This document shows, piece after piece, positions 32,701 through 44,348 of a stretch of 64,000 nucleotides of DNA. A program made the translations under genes and the position numbers. Numbering within the stretch: the stretch's first letter is position 1; every line of letters begins with the position of its first letter. Source of the DNA: Heterodera schachtii (taxonomy: Eukaryota > Nematoda > Chromadorea > Rhabditida > Heteroderidae); NCBI GenBank assembly GCA_023374025.1, contig SIJG01000002.1:3355626-3419625 (forward strand). Direction: 5' to 3'. Below the pieces are notes generated by a model. That model did no database searches. It saw only the letters and a program-made list of their open reading frames with translations, and had not been told where the DNA came from.

Positions 32701-35700
32701 TTTTTAGAAAATAAATTCTGTTCAAAAACCAATTTAACTAAATTTTGTTTATAAATTTTACGATCATCCTGAGCTGGAATGCGGGAGTATTTTTAAACCA
32801 CTGACCTGGGTCCAGTAGGAAAAAGTATTTCTGCCAATTTTTCCGGGTTTTCAAGAATTTTTCAAAGTTTTATGATGAATTATTAAATTTTTTCAAAAAA
32901 TTTTTTCTAAAGAACTTTGAAAAGTTTCAGAAAATTTTTTCTTTAACTTTCTTATAAAAAAATTTAACAAAATTTTTTTTCGAAAAATTTCTTTTTAAAC
33001 TTAATAAAAATAACGATTTGGCATTATGCTCATGTGTTGTGTTGCTGTTTCCACTCACTTCGTTCGCCTTGACGCCGACCAGCACGGACAGTGCACCGTT
33101 TTCTGTGAGCACGTCCCGGATGTTCTTCTCCAGCACGGTGAGCAGTTTGACGAGTCGATCCGTGGCCACGTCGTTCAGCTTTTGCCACGCCTTCAACTTC
33201 TGGGCCTCCATTCGCAGTTCGTCGAGCAGCGTACGGTCCAACAACAGACCGGCGACCGCCGAATCGTCCGCTGAAATTAGAAAAATGAAAAATGTGGGAT
33301 AAAATTGGAGAAGCGAACTCCTCAATAACATCGCAATAAAGCAGAATTCCCATTCGCCTTTTAAATTCAAGAATAGAATTTTGGATTTTGATCCCTCATA
33401 TCATTTTTCTGACATAAATAATGCTCTAAAATCCAGAAAACCCAGAAAATTTAGGCCATTTGGAAAAACTGCATTTGTATTTGTACCCTGAATGTTGGCG
33501 GTCAGCGAAGTGCCGCCGAGTGCCTCGTCCATCTGTTCGAGCACCTGTAAAATTTGTAGACCATTTGACATAGTTGGGATTACCTATTTTTAAATCGGGG
33601 AAAGAAATGTTAGCAATTTTGTGCCAAAAATGGCACCATTTTTGCAACTCTGCCGATCAAATCATTCAATCCGCCCGCCCCACCTGGTCGATCAGTGCGA
33701 TGAACTTGCAGAAGGACTCCTGCTCCGCCACGATGTCCACCGTCCACGCGTCGATGGCCGGCGTCGGCGCCCCCTCCGTCGTCCCGTGCTGCTGCTGGTG
33801 CTGTTGTTGCTGCTGCTGCCTCCGCCGTTTGTACTTCTCCTCACGCTGCCGTTGCCGCTCGGTCCACTCCAATTCGCGCTGTTGGATCACTGAAAAAGGT
33901 GGGAATTGTGAAATAATTTACCCGAAAAATGCCGCGTAAAAATCGGCAAGGTCGGCATCATTTTGGCATTTTAAATTGTGAAAGGCATTTTTCCTGTGAT
34001 TTTCGAGGACCACTGACCCTAAATATGGCACCCATTTTGATTCGAAACAGAATAAAAACCCACATTTGAAAATTCAAATTAAATGTCGGGGGTGGTGACT
34101 GGCACTTTAATGGTTTTTTCCACACCCTCTCCAATTTTCCTGAATTTTAAGGGAGTTCCGAACACGAAAAACCCCCCTCTGTAAAATTGTTTTAAAAAAA
34201 TTTCTGCCAGTCACACAATGCCAACCTTCCGTCGGTGTTGGCGGTCTGTTTGCGTTCAGTTTGGCCGCTTTTGCCTCCGTTTTGTCGCCGTCACTTGTCC
34301 GCGCTCTCTTCCGACTCTTCTCAATGTTTGCAGCGGTCTGCAGAAGAGAGTCAGTCAAATTCAAATATTTTTTTGCTTTCGTTCCCATTTTGAAACTTTG
34401 CAATTTAATAAATTTAATTAAAAATTATTTATCCTAAATTTTAATACAAAAATAATAATAATACGACAATAACAAAATGCACTTTGCAAAAATTGTTTAT
34501 GATGAGTAGCTTTAACAGAGAATGGATCAATCCCATTTGAGAGGGGATTGATTTTATTGCTTAAAAATGGCATTGCAATGAATTGGGAATGGGTAATAAA
34601 ATGTAATTTCAGACAAATACCAGCCACTAAATATGCTAATTTCATTTAATGTGTATGATTGGACATTCATTGGTGGTCGCAGAAACTGTTGTTGTTTGCC
34701 ACCCAAAAAAGCAAAAATCGGATATTTACATAAAGCACTTTTCATTCCCTTTTTTTGAGGGTTTTGAATCGACAAATCATTTTCGGTATTCATTTCTATC
34801 CAAAAGCTAAATAAAATTAAAATTCGAAATTATTAAGACATGTTATTTTGAAAAAGTGTAAATTTTAAAATTTTGAAAAACAAAACTTAAAAAAACTAAA
34901 ATTAAAAAAAACACACATACGTACAAACAAAAAACACGTGAAAAACAAATTTTTTTGAAAAAAAAATTTAAAATGAAAAGTTTAAACATTTCGCCAAAAT
35001 CGCGGAAAAAAGGAGTTACGAATTGCGCAAACATGATGTTAAATTTGTGTGGAGAAAATTTTTAGATTTTAGTCATTTTTAGGATTCCCTTCAATAAATG
35101 CCATTTAATCCTTAACTCAAATTCTTTGTCAATAGACAGAGAGACCGACTCGTTTGAAATGTTTCGAAATTTAAATTTGTAGAGGCTTGAACAAATGCCT
35201 AAAACTCACATCGGTTGCCGAGTCGGCGCCGCCCGGCTCCTCGCTGCACCGCTCGTTGCTGGCGGCGCCGGCGATTGGCGATCCGTCCATCTCCTCATCC
35301 AACTCGTCCCCGTCGCTGGTGTACCGAGTTCGACCCCGTCGTCGCTTGTCCTTGGCGCCCGGATCGAAATAGCCGGTCAGCGAGTCGTACAGCGATTCCA
35401 CCTAGTTGGATTTCGATGAAGCTTTATTAGATCGGATTTTGGCCGGATGACTCTTAGTTTTTTGGCACAAAAGTTTTGCTAGTCCCTGAATTGATCATAG
35501 TTCGGACGGAAAGAAAATTTTGTGTCAAATTGTCTGTTGCCCAATTGTCCGGCATTGCCCTATTGTCCCGTATCTTTTGTGTCAAATTGTCTGTTGCCCA
35601 ATTGTCCGGCATTGCCCTATTGTCTGTCTGTCTGTATCACCATGTCCTTTTTACGCCTCGCGGCGGCGCCCGGTTTTCCGATGGACACCATTTGCTGACG

Positions 35701-38700
35701 CCGACGGCGCATTTCCTCCTCCTCTTGCTCTGAATTTTGTTGCTGTTGGCGTTGTGCAGTTGTGCTGGTGGTGGTTATGTCGTGTCGATCAGCACCACCA
35801 GCAGCAGTGCCATGAACTGCTTGCTGTTGTTGCGGTTGGCCTCCGCCACTGGCACTGGCGCCCAAAAATAGCTCGTCATGTTGACCCCGTTGCTGGGCTT
35901 CGAACATGGCCACCGCCATGGCTGCCATGCCGGCATCCGAGTTCATCCGTTCGACCGCCTGAACATGTTGGAAGGCATCAGAGAAGGTGTGCCAATAAGA
36001 AAATTGTTAACAGGATCATCAAATGATAGTCGAGAATTCAAATTGGGAACGGTCTCGGATTTTTGGAGTTTGTTGTTATGAAAATTAAATTCCTAGGGAA
36101 ACTCTTGGTCTCTCGGCATTTTCAGTCTTGAGCATAAATCAATAGGTGCCGCAAAATACTTTAATTTCTCGGAATATAACTATAGGATTGTTTAGGAATT
36201 CAATCGGAACTCCAAACAAAAAGAAAGGTAAAATTGGCATTTTTGCCGATTGGTCCATGATCAGTTTGGTCTGATCACTGTCAAGAGTCTGCTCTTGACC
36301 TTAAAAATTGGCATTCCTTAAACTTTTCTGGAAATAATTGGCAATAATGGACCATGAGAGGTCGGAAAATGCCATTTTCAACGGTTTCAATGCCCTGAGT
36401 CTGTTTTGGCACATTTGTTGTTGCCAATCATTAATGCTGCTGAAAACTTACGTCCTGAATGTCCGTTTGGAACGCTTGTGCCATGGCCGCCTGCTCGTCG
36501 TCGTCCAACGGGTCGACACTGAACGCGAACGAATTCATCGCCTGAATGGTTTGGACCATCGGCGGCACCGGCACAATGCCATCCAAATCGCCGCCACCGT
36601 TTTCGTCGTCCGCCGGGTATTTCAATTCTCTAATAAAATTACATTTTTGGAAAATGGTTTCCGAGTGTCCTTCTACAAATTTGTCCTTATTTGGAGAAGA
36701 CGCCAAAATTATTTCTCGGGCATTGAACAAATTCGTGAGAAATTTATCAATTTTATTAATAAATTATTGTTGGGCCCCTAAATATCGGCATTTCTTCTTA
36801 TTTAAAATAGACCTAAAAATATTTAAGATTTAATATTAGAAGAGCACAAAAAAGAACATTACTGTAAAAAATTTTATGAAAAAATCTAAATTTTTGCCGC
36901 CAAAATTTTAGAAAATAAATTTAATTGATTTTTTACATTTTTCGCAGTTCGTCCGTGGTGTCGGACAGCAAAGTGGACAAATAGTCGGCCAAACTTTCGT
37001 CAGTGTTTGCCAACACTTGGTTGGCCTGCTGCATGTCGAAGCATGGCAATTGGGCCGAATTGGAGGACAATTCGGTGGGGAAGGGCAAAAAAGTGCTCAC
37101 TGAACAGCGGGGACAAAAAAACTGATCAGGAATCAATGATCAGGCCATATTGAATTGGATGACTTAAATCATTAAATGATGCAAATGGACGACCAATTTT
37201 AATCAGTGCCAATGTCAGGGTGCCGATCTCAAAAGTTCAAAACAGTGAGAATTTTTAAATAATTGTGCCGTACTCTCAAAATGGTGACTAAAGGCACGAA
37301 TTAAATGCAAAATCGGCATCCTGCACTCCCCCATCTGTTATCAGTGCCAATTTCTATTGGTGCGTTTTCGTCTTGCTCTCTTCCATGACCCCTGATATTT
37401 AATGCTGATAAAAAGTCTCGGTCTCGAACCCTGACTCGAAAGTCTTGGGTTTTTAGGTCTCGGGGCCAAGGTTCGGTCTCGGGAAATCTTCGGTCTCGAG
37501 CAGCAAGCACTATCAGGGGGCGATTGCATTTCCTTTTGAGGCATTTGCTCCCGGAATAATTGATCCAAAATTCCCGAAAGATCGTGCGATTGAAATCAGC
37601 CCAATTTTCAATGCCTTCCCCCCCCCCACGATGCAGTGCCGTGCCGACCTTTGGACAGTGTGTGGCACCCGGCCAAATGGATTGGTTCAGGAAAAGCGTT
37701 GAGACGCTGTTGCAGCGCGTGGGCCGCGCTTTTGGCACTCGCGCGCTGCTGCTCCAACGCTTCCTGCACGCGTTGGCTTTCGCTCGCCTCGTACGCCTTG
37801 CGTTCAGCTGCCGCCTCCTCCTCGCGCTGCTTCATCAACCGCGTGTTCTCCGCGACGGTCTGCGCGGGAAATGGAGCGATTGGAAAATTGACTCTTGACA
37901 GCAATTGAATTATTTGAGAATCCAGGATATAAATAAACACACAATTGCACGAAACCCTGAGAATTGTGCCCAAACTAATTAATGGGTCGAAGTCGTTTGG
38001 TCAAAAGCCAAAAACCATATAAAAACAATTGTTTCTTAATTTAAATTTACTAAATTGATTGCATAAAATGATGAAAAAATATTCAGATAAAATTAAAATA
38101 TACTATGCCTTTCAAAAAAGTTAATTCAAAAAATAAGTTATTCTAAAATGTTTTACCTAATTCACAATTTAAAATTTTAATTAGTTTTTCGTCATTTATT
38201 TCATAAATTATGTATACTATTAGAATTTTAGTATTTTTATTTCTCATCTCTCCTTGTCAGTCAGGGACTAATCTTAAAATGTAAATCTGAGTTAAATAGC
38301 TCTACCACTCAAGTGTTTTCATGGCTTTTTATCCCCTAAATATACGCCGAACCCGACGATTTTTTAATCAATTTAATCAAATTTAAATTCCCTTTTTCCT
38401 ATCATTCTTAATCTCTGACTGGTCATATTTTTGCCGTTCGCTTTTTCAATGTGCCATTTATGTGTTCCCCAATTCATGATTTGGCAATTGGCACAACACA
38501 AACATTGCTGGGCGGCGATTTCAACGCGACTTCGTCTTTGTGCAGTCCGAACTCCTTGAGCGGGTCCCACTTTTCGTGCTGTTTCTGTGGACTCTGTTGT
38601 AGCTGAACATGCGATGGGCTGATCAGCTGCTGTTGCTGCTGGTGCACCTGCTTAATGTGTTGCTGCGGCTGCTGCTGCTGTTGTTGTGGTTGCGAATGTT

Positions 38701-39199
38701 GCTGGGCAACTCCAAACGCCGATTGGTGGACCTTTGATTCAATTAGCAAATTACACAAATTAGCAACATTTCTTGGACTTGGATTTTGTCAAGAAAAAAC
38801 CAGGTCAAAGTCCAATATGAAATCCGGGTTCTGACTTTTTTTTTAATGCCGGTCTATTCAAAATTAAGCAGAGAGAGCGGCTAACGCTCAATTAAATGGT
38901 GTAAAATTTCGAATGATTATTGGGCTATGATATATTAGTGGTTCTCGACACAAAAAATATCAGGGACTCGAGACCCCGAGTCGGACCATGGCTTGGCCTT
39001 GTGGCATTTCATATGCAATAGATATATATTACATTTTGTTGAACTGCTGGTGGCATGAATGGGCTTCCGCCAATGCCAACAGTAGAAGTGCCAACGCCGG
39101 TGGCACCGCCAATCGTCCGCTGGTGCAATTGTTGCAACTGCTGATGTTGTTGTTGCTGTTGTTGCGGTTGAACGACCGCAACTTGTCTTGGCTGATGAA

Positions 39200-39233
<34 letters not shown>

Positions 39234-40753
39234 GTACTGCTGATTCTGCTGCTGAAACCAGACCAAATAATGATAGGCCCCTCGGGTGAGCTTCGAACCC
39301 ACGCCTCCCACCCATTCCATAGGGTGGCAGGGTTGCCTCCCGAATTCCGGCACTTTTATCGTTCGAATCCCGCCCGAAAGTTTTGGAAAATACCGCCCCG
39401 AATCCAGAGTGTCGCTCGAGACAAAAATTTCTCGAGACCCAAAAATTGGTTTTCGGACCGAGACTTGGCCTTGAGATCCGAGGCTAAGATTTTCAAACTT
39501 TTAAAATGTTTCTTATATCACCCGCCCAGCAAGTCAACTCGTGCTAACATGAGCAAGCAGTGCGGCCTGTTGCAGATACTGTTGATGCTGCTGCACCACC
39601 AACGAAGCGGCGGCCAACCCGGCACTTCCGCTGCTGCCTGCGCCGCTTCCGCTCGGGCTGACCACCACCGGTGCCATGGGCGAAGTGCTGTAGTGTTGTG
39701 CCAACTGTTGCTGCTGCTGTTGTTGGTGTTGTGCCAGCATTTGGTGCGGCGCCGGCTGCTGGTGCTGATGCAGCATGGCAAGCGACGTGGACGGCTGGGC
39801 GGCCATCGACTAATGATGGGGAAGAATGTTTTTGACCAATTTGTGCCAATTAATTTGTTAATGACCTATTCATTTTTTAATTTAATGGTCCAAGATAACG
39901 AAATTAGGCAGGAAACAAGGCACATATGTTCATCTAGCAGTACATGGAAAAGATAATAATGTGCAATTTAGGGCTAATTATATTTTATCCCTAAATCCAT
40001 ACTCCAGGGAACTTCCACCATTAAAAAATAAACTTTTGGACAAATTTAATCTTTATTGTATATTTTTGATCATTTTAAAAATCGCATTGTTCCCAATCAG
40101 ACAAGATAAATAATCCCTCTGGTTCCCTTTAATCAAATAATATCAAAATAAATTTTTTATTTTGATCAATTAGATTTTTTTGGATAATTGACTATTCCGA
40201 AACTTTTCGAACAGTGTTCATCCCTCGCCGGGAATTCGAATTCCTCCCAATTTTGGCAACATTATAAATTTCTTGCGTCCTTATTTTCCATTTGTGCCAT
40301 TCATTGGCCGTCCCCACTTTTCTCGTCAAAACCTGGATGGAATGGCTTAAGAATGGCGTGAGTGTTTGCTGCTGCTGTTGCTGCTGGTGTTGGACGCCAA
40401 TTTGGGAGTAATACTGTTGCCACACCTCATACTGTTGTTGCGGCGTAAACTTTAGCCAAATTTTAATTAATTTTAATTTTTTTTTAAAATTTAATTTCAA
40501 TTTCGATTCCCCCCTCTCGGCACACATTGCTCATTTGTTGGGCCGCAGCGGCGGCAGCGACTGAAGCGGCGCCAATAAATTGTTGCTGTTGTTGGCCAAC
40601 TGCCTGCTGCTGCTGTGGTTGTTGTTGTTGCGGTGGATAACCGCCGGCACCGGCACTTGTGCCATAAACTGACAATTAGTCCAATTTTGGATTTTCAAAT
40701 TTCCAAACACCCATTTTAATCCACAAATCACCTTGATGAGGATGTTGTGACAT
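17740..40753 (-). CDS. scc-2: cohesin loader SCC2/NIPBL (PQN-85 type) with glutamine-rich N-terminus
   Basis: A 23-kb gene of at least thirty exons. It loads cohesin onto chromatin with SCC4/MAU-2. The start is exon 40732-40753 (MSQHPHQ), spliced across 63 bases to 40668. Glutamine-rich exons follow at about 40530-40668, 40360-40450, 39540-39800, 39010-39260 and 38480-38740; then acidic/charged linkers (37620-37860, 36930-37130, 36450-36630, 35640-35955, 35200-35400, 34215-34400). HEAT-repeat exons fill 33700 down to 19260. Landmarks that match NIPBL are ALRVASxDYLGVIAARLRKD-like at 29990-30110, VREATFDLIGKCL at 27710-27790, VRKRVIRILRDI and INDEEGVRKLCLETF at 26750-26910, LCRHFDFDALL near 21960, QLKVQVLKNIACF near 21260, HFPYT..DEPLYVIHQANSI near 19040, and DYSPSEAKEVYEK at 18200. 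The last exon, 17740-17889, is acidic as in relatives. Two one-base frame breaks (about 19053-19057, and 18140-18200) interrupt it. Introns contain the FLYWCH gene and several mobile repeats. Internal exon ends are approximate. Confidence 0.93.
19528..19645. repeat. tRNA-derived SINE-like sequence in an SCC2 intron
   Basis: On the minus strand there is a tRNA-like box A region (GGTTGGTGTGGTGG), a box B (GGGTTCGAGTCC) and the end GTGTGCCTGCAATTGCC. A second box-B-like arm (GCGCGGTTCGAATCCGCG) points the other way at 19612-19632. The homologous tail GCCTGCAAATGCC recurs at about 56967. It is not a foldable, intact tRNA. Confidence 0.55.
22217..22319. repeat. tandem duplication of about 52 bases in an SCC2 intron
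   Basis: TTTGGCAAATTTGTTATAAG and its flanks, through ATTACACCGAAAAAA, occur twice in a row with essentially no differences, suggesting a recent event. Confidence 0.85.
23160..23397. mobile_element. degenerate inverted-repeat element abutting an SCC2 splice donor
   Basis: Ends share inverted CCCAATTCCGA...GGACCC and GTCGAAACTTC blocks: 23190-23222 against the reverse complement of 23352-23395. It starts within a few bases of the SCC2 exon that ends near 23405. A related inverted pair lies at 61273-61437. Confidence 0.5.
23642..23890. repeat. CT-rich low-complexity tract upstream of the nested gene
   Basis: Long run of (CT)n with CCCTCC/CTTTC interruptions, 220-470 bases before the FLYWCH start. 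It lies on the coding-strand side of the nested gene's promoter, inside the SCC2 intron. Confidence 0.85.
24095..24097 (+). promoter_or_regulatory. possible spliced-leader acceptor
   Basis: TTTTTCTCAG ends 11 bases before the FLYWCH ATG with no upstream in-frame exon. This is the usual look of a nematode trans-splice site. Inference only. Confidence 0.4.
24109..25518 (+). CDS. double FLYWCH zinc-finger protein nested in an SCC2 intron
   Basis: Two exons, 24109-25431 and 25489-25518, split by a 57-base GT-AG intron; 450 residues. FLYWCH domains lie at about residues 7-66 and 325-385. Each shows RGxPKLEYDGYL, FWRCEKFKTK, KCxARLHT and NEHVCDQ, so the zinc ligands appear to be C, C, H and a Cys in place of the usual second His. 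The second domain and its following segment (AAHVEAQRLR, AIKRYA) duplicate the first almost exactly. Between them lie about nine degenerate 17-35-residue repeats built on EATEMPAAKIRARMAQQT. FLYWCH fingers bind DNA and are found in nematode repressors and beside MULE-type transposases; no transposase core is present here. The gene runs opposite to SCC2 between the exons ending near 23600 and 26170. An AATAAA signal follows at 25649. It could be a host regulator or a domesticated transposon fragment. Confidence 0.85.
   Translation: MEITSKRGKPKLEYDGYLHVFEKMSVDGKVKFWRCEKFKTKEAKCPARLHTDKDNVVRKTLNEHVCDQSAAHVEAQRLRAAIKRYAVEDMEMSADEIWARMTQQTATKRYAVEDTEIPVAKIRARMAQQSSTNWLPEEATETPAAKIRARMAQQTTIKRFADEATEMPAAEWTMAQQTTTKRLAVEATDTPAAKIRARMAQQTSTNWLPDEATDTPVVKIRARMALQTSIKQFADEYTEMPEEILEMAQQTASKRFANEMEMEIPAAEWAMAQQTNTMQMPAAKIQAMAQQTAPAAQIRAMAQQNVPESVVAELQSDNAAPEITTKRGRPKLEYDGYLYLFERRSADGKLKFWRCEKFKTKYTKCSARLHTDEHNAMRKTLNEHVCDQSAAHVEAQRLRTAIKRYAAEATEMSAEEIRAMALQNVPGSVVAELPNKDAMEKVNTTKDFCFEFRVIWHFFQMVRRMRQRN
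25649..25654 (+). terminator. polyadenylation signal of the FLYWCH gene
   Basis: AATAAA 131 bases after the stop codon, followed by a GT-rich stretch (TGTGTGTGCGT). Confidence 0.55.
25975..26165. repeat. CT-rich low-complexity tract in SCC2 intron
   Basis: CTCTCTTT/CCCTTT runs directly downstream of the SCC2 acceptor region; open frames here are low-complexity artefacts. Confidence 0.8.
26960..27430. mobile_element. foldback-like element with satellite-type arms in an SCC2 intron
   Basis: The left arm (26968-27055) is a tandem array of AAATATCGCCGCCG units. The right arm (27328-27425) is the same array inverted (CGGCGGCGATATTTCGGCGG). Between the arms is about 270 bases of AT-rich DNA. The arms could pair over some 80 bases. 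No transposase or sure target duplication is seen. Confidence 0.7.
35521..35624. repeat. direct duplication of 46 bases at an SCC2 splice donor
   Basis: TGTGTCAAATTGTCTGTTGC through CCCTATTGTC occurs at 35521-35566 and again at 35579-35624, separated by 12 bases. It sits immediately 3' of the SCC2 donor near 35640. Confidence 0.9.
39275..39490. repeat. tRNA-like and CGAGA-type repeats in an SCC2 intron
   Basis: Contains two box-B-like arms in opposite orientations (GTGGGTTCGAAGC on minus, CGTTCGAATCCCG on plus), followed by inverted CTCGAGAC blocks of the repeat family seen intact at 50322-50461. Degenerate. Confidence 0.45.
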
Positions 40754-43266
40754 TTATGTATGTTGGAAAGAGTCTCGGAGCTGACGAATAAATATTTAAA
40801 ATGGGCAAGGCGAATTCGGGATAAATTTATCCACTCTCAATTAATGGCACCCTAAATTTAGGAGAGCGATCGGGCCCGGCATCAAATTTATATGATTTTA
40901 TTAAGTTTTTTAAATTTTTTTTAGCTGACAAATGAACACCAAACATAAAAAAACGGAGTCTCTGTCTCTCTCTCCTTCGCTGTGCCTTCCTTTCTCTGTA
41001 CAATTTTTTTTTTGCACATACATAATTGATTGGATGGACAGCGAAAGAACAGAGCAAAGGGCATCCCATTTTTGTTTAGAAAAATGCCAAATTTAAGGGC
41101 ATTCAGAATCTAATAAATAAGCATTCCAATCGTTGTGTGCTTGGGTAAAGGGCAAAAGTTTGCCAGACTGAGTCTGTTGGAGCTGAACCGTCCAACTCTC
41201 GAAACAGCCAAAGGCATTGAAAAGAAACAGCTGTTAGCGTGGTCCATACAAGAATATCCTTGAAGTTCTAAGCCTATCCATTTCTTTCCAATGTTCCGTT
41301 TAAGGATGTCCTTGAAAAATGCCTACGAGATTTGCCAGGGCGCATGCCAACCGTACTCAACAAATGCCATAATCAAATGACCATTAGCAACTTTTGTGAC
41401 ATTATGCCAATTTTTCAAAATTATCAGCCATTCTCAATTGGCAATTGGTGGTTAGAAAGCACAGCCAAAGCTCATTTTTTTTGTAATCTCTGCCAAAGCT
41501 GGATATTGCCCAGATTTGAGATTGATCGTCGAGAATAGAAAACGTCAGAAATTTTTAATCATTCCTTCTTGTCAATTGCAATTTCGCCTGCCATTCTGCT
41601 GCTGACCAATTACATAATAGCCCAAATGCTTCATGATCCACCGCTTACATTACTTTTATTTATGCTTTCAACAACAATCGATTGTCAAAAAAAGAAAAGA
41701 AAAAGCAATGTGTAAGCCCCGCATTAATAAAAGTGACGTGGTGCTGGTGGTGGTGGAGGTGTAATGCAAAAGAGCATTCACGACGGACGAGCATACCCAA
41801 CGGTTTTCCCCCTTCTCAGTGCATTTCTATTCCATTTTTTGTGTGTGCAGCATTAATATAGCCTCTTAATGAGGCCAAATCGCGCTAATCGCTGATGTTT
41901 TGCTGACAAATAGGCCAGGGTGTACTCACTCGACCAACAAGCAAACAACCAATTAAAAAAGGGCACACATCAATTAATTTGCTTGCTTTAATAATGCTAA
42001 TTAGCTGTGGCTTAAATGGGCAGATGAAAGTTGTGATTGGTCTATTATCCATCACCACGCCGCTCTTTTATGCTGTGTTGTTATGTGCCTGTACAGCAGG
42101 TACTAATTAGGTGCAAATGTCGTTTTGTCAGCACATTTTGTGTGAAAAGTTGGTTTCTCGCCTCCCTAATTTGGCATTTAATGTGTGGGTGTGCTTTTTA
42201 TGTGCCAAATCGACAGCCGGCAGCAGCTTTCATTAGGTATTCCCACAGCTTTATAAATCATAATACATCATCTGCTGCCAGCAATACATACACATCGATA
42301 GATGCACTTTATGCCGCCGCTAAATTCATTTTTCCCTTGTGGTCCCATTAATGTGTTTTTTTTTACAAATAATTCTTTAATCATTTTGTTTATTTGTTGT
42401 TATTGTTAGCCATGTTTCTGCTTCTTCTGTTGATTACAACAAAAAAATTTAAATTTGTCAAAGTTGCCTTCCTTATGTGCATGTTTTGGTAATGAGGAAG
42501 GAAGAAGGCACGAGGCATCCCCTCCCTCATCATCATTTTGCCTTTTTTTTGTCCCAAATTTCTCTCGGTTGTGCCTTTTTTTCTATACCACCACCGCCAC
42601 ATTTGTCTATGGTGAGAGAGGTACGTACACACGTCGGTCGGTCGGGCGTATTTCTAAAGGTTCCAGAAGAGAGAACACTGCTGGAAGAGTGGGGGGGGGA
42701 GGGGGAAGGATGTGCATTTGTCATTGCTTTGCTGCTGTTGTGTGACTTGAACTGTGCTGTGCTGCTGCGGGTGAAAGAGCGGAGAGTATTTTATACTTAT
42801 ACATAAAATTTCGCCTCCTTTTCCGTCACTGGGCCCCCTTCCCCCCCCCCCCCCCCCCCCCTCGGCCCCCGCGGCGGCGTCGTCGTCGCATTTCACACAT
42901 TACATAAAATGAGAAGGGATGGCAATTGCTCTATCTGCTGCTGTGCTGCTGTTTTTGTTGTTGCTGTTGTGTTGTCGTTGTTGAAACTTTGGTCATGCGC
43001 GCGATTGCTTGTCAATGAGAAGAAATTGATTTATCTTTCCTAACCTAACCTTAACATTTGAATGCTGACTTCTTGATGGGACTTGCACTTTAAAAAAATC
43101 GCAAGTTTTTGTCTTGATCGGGAATCGCGCAAAAAAATTGCCGCGCGGCAGCTTCCCTCTCTACTGCTAATTCGTTATGGATCATATAGCTTTTGCCTTG
43201 ACTAAACCAGGGGGGAAGGCAAAAAAGGAAGTGGATGAAATGGGCTTTTGCCGCGCCCTAAAAATG
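40754..43266. other. SCC2 upstream region, no supported gene
   Basis: About 2.5 kb with mixed AT-rich and short GT/CA-rich stretches and a run of about 20 C at 42841-42860. Open frames at 41332, 42037 and 42455 have no domain, signal or splice support. It probably holds the promoters of SCC2 and, further right, GIGYF. Confidence 0.5.
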
Positions 43267-43307
43267 ATACCATTCGATTTCTCTCATCGAGACGAATCGA
43301 ATGGTAT
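43267..43307. other. perfect hairpin, 13-bp stem
   Basis: ATACCATTCGATT is followed after 15 bases by its exact inverse AATCGAATGGTAT; CTC/GAG inside the loop could extend the stem. Confidence 0.75.
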
Positions 43308-43426
43308 ATAATTTATATGCAAAATCAAAATTGGTAGTATTCTTCAATTTTTCCCAAATGTATATGCGCTTAATTTGATGATATTTCAAAACTCTCATTT
43401 GAAAGAAGATTTGTTGCCATTAAATC

Positions 43427-44348
43427 GGGTTGGGGTCTATTCCATGCCGCCGTTTCCATACCGCCATTTCCATGCCGCCGTTTCCATACCGGCCGTTTCC
43501 ATGCCGGCCATTTCCATACCGGCCGTTTCCATGCCATAGGCCATTTCCAAACCAAAAAATTTTTCGAAAATTTTCGGCAAAATTTCATAAATAGAAGGTG
43601 ATTTTCAACATTTTGATGTTTCTCATGCATTATAAGACAATAAATTTTTTGTTTAATGTTGCAGAGAAGAAAATGGAAATACTTCTAACAAAAAAAGAAC
43701 CGTACAAAGCTTCAAAACAATGACCATTCATACTTTTTCACAAGTCGAAGTAAAAAATTTTAAAATAGTGTTTTGTCTATTTTAGCAGCTTTATCCGGTC
43801 CCCGGATTCTTAAATTGGGTCGTGAATTTTTTTCGAATTTACAATTGATTTCAAATCGCTTTGTAGGACTTCCAAGGGCCCGAAAATTAGGAAGTAAGGC
43901 CGGGGTTTAATTATTCAAATTTCATACAAGCAGTTACTTTACGAATCCGAAGTCCCTAAAGCTCCGGGATCTTGAGCCCGGTTTCGAGTTCCCCGGAAGT
44001 TGGGAATTGGGTTTAAACCTATTTTTGGGTCGTTTCTAAATTTGAAAAATTCAGAGATTTAATACTTCTAACTTTTTTTAAAATGATCGAATCCTGATAA
44101 TTTGGTATCATCCGAAAGCTCTTGACGAGCTAAGTCTAAAAAGCAGTGAATAAATTTTCTTGTATGTTTTAATCTCAATGTTTATAATATTCAACACTTT
44201 TGGTATGGAAATGGCCCAAATGCCTTGGTAGGGAATTGGCGGCATGGAAACGGCGGCATGGAAACGGCCGGTATGGAAATGGCTGGTATGGAAACGGCGG
44301 CATGGAAACGGCCGCATGGAAACGGCGGCATGGAACTGGGTCGATCCC
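43427..44348. mobile_element. 922-bp inverted-repeat element with minisatellite arms and 8-bp target duplication
   Basis: Flanked on both sides by ATTAAATC (43419-43426 and 44349-44356). Inside each end is an array of CCATGCCGCCGTTTCC-type units (left) and its inverse GGAAACGGCGGCATGG (right), about 100-130 bases each. The core is non-coding. The 8-base duplication fits a hAT-type insertion; the arms look like those of the 26960-27430 element. Confidence 0.82.

Noticed and set aside
38988..39956. 322-codon plus-strand open frame
   Set aside because: It is leucine-rich because it is the antisense of CAG-rich exons of SCC2; the minus-strand exons have splice sites and family context.
42037..42806. 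Candidate genes in the SCC2 upstream region
   Set aside because: Open frames lack codon bias, conserved motifs and plausible splice partners; several overlap low-complexity sequence.
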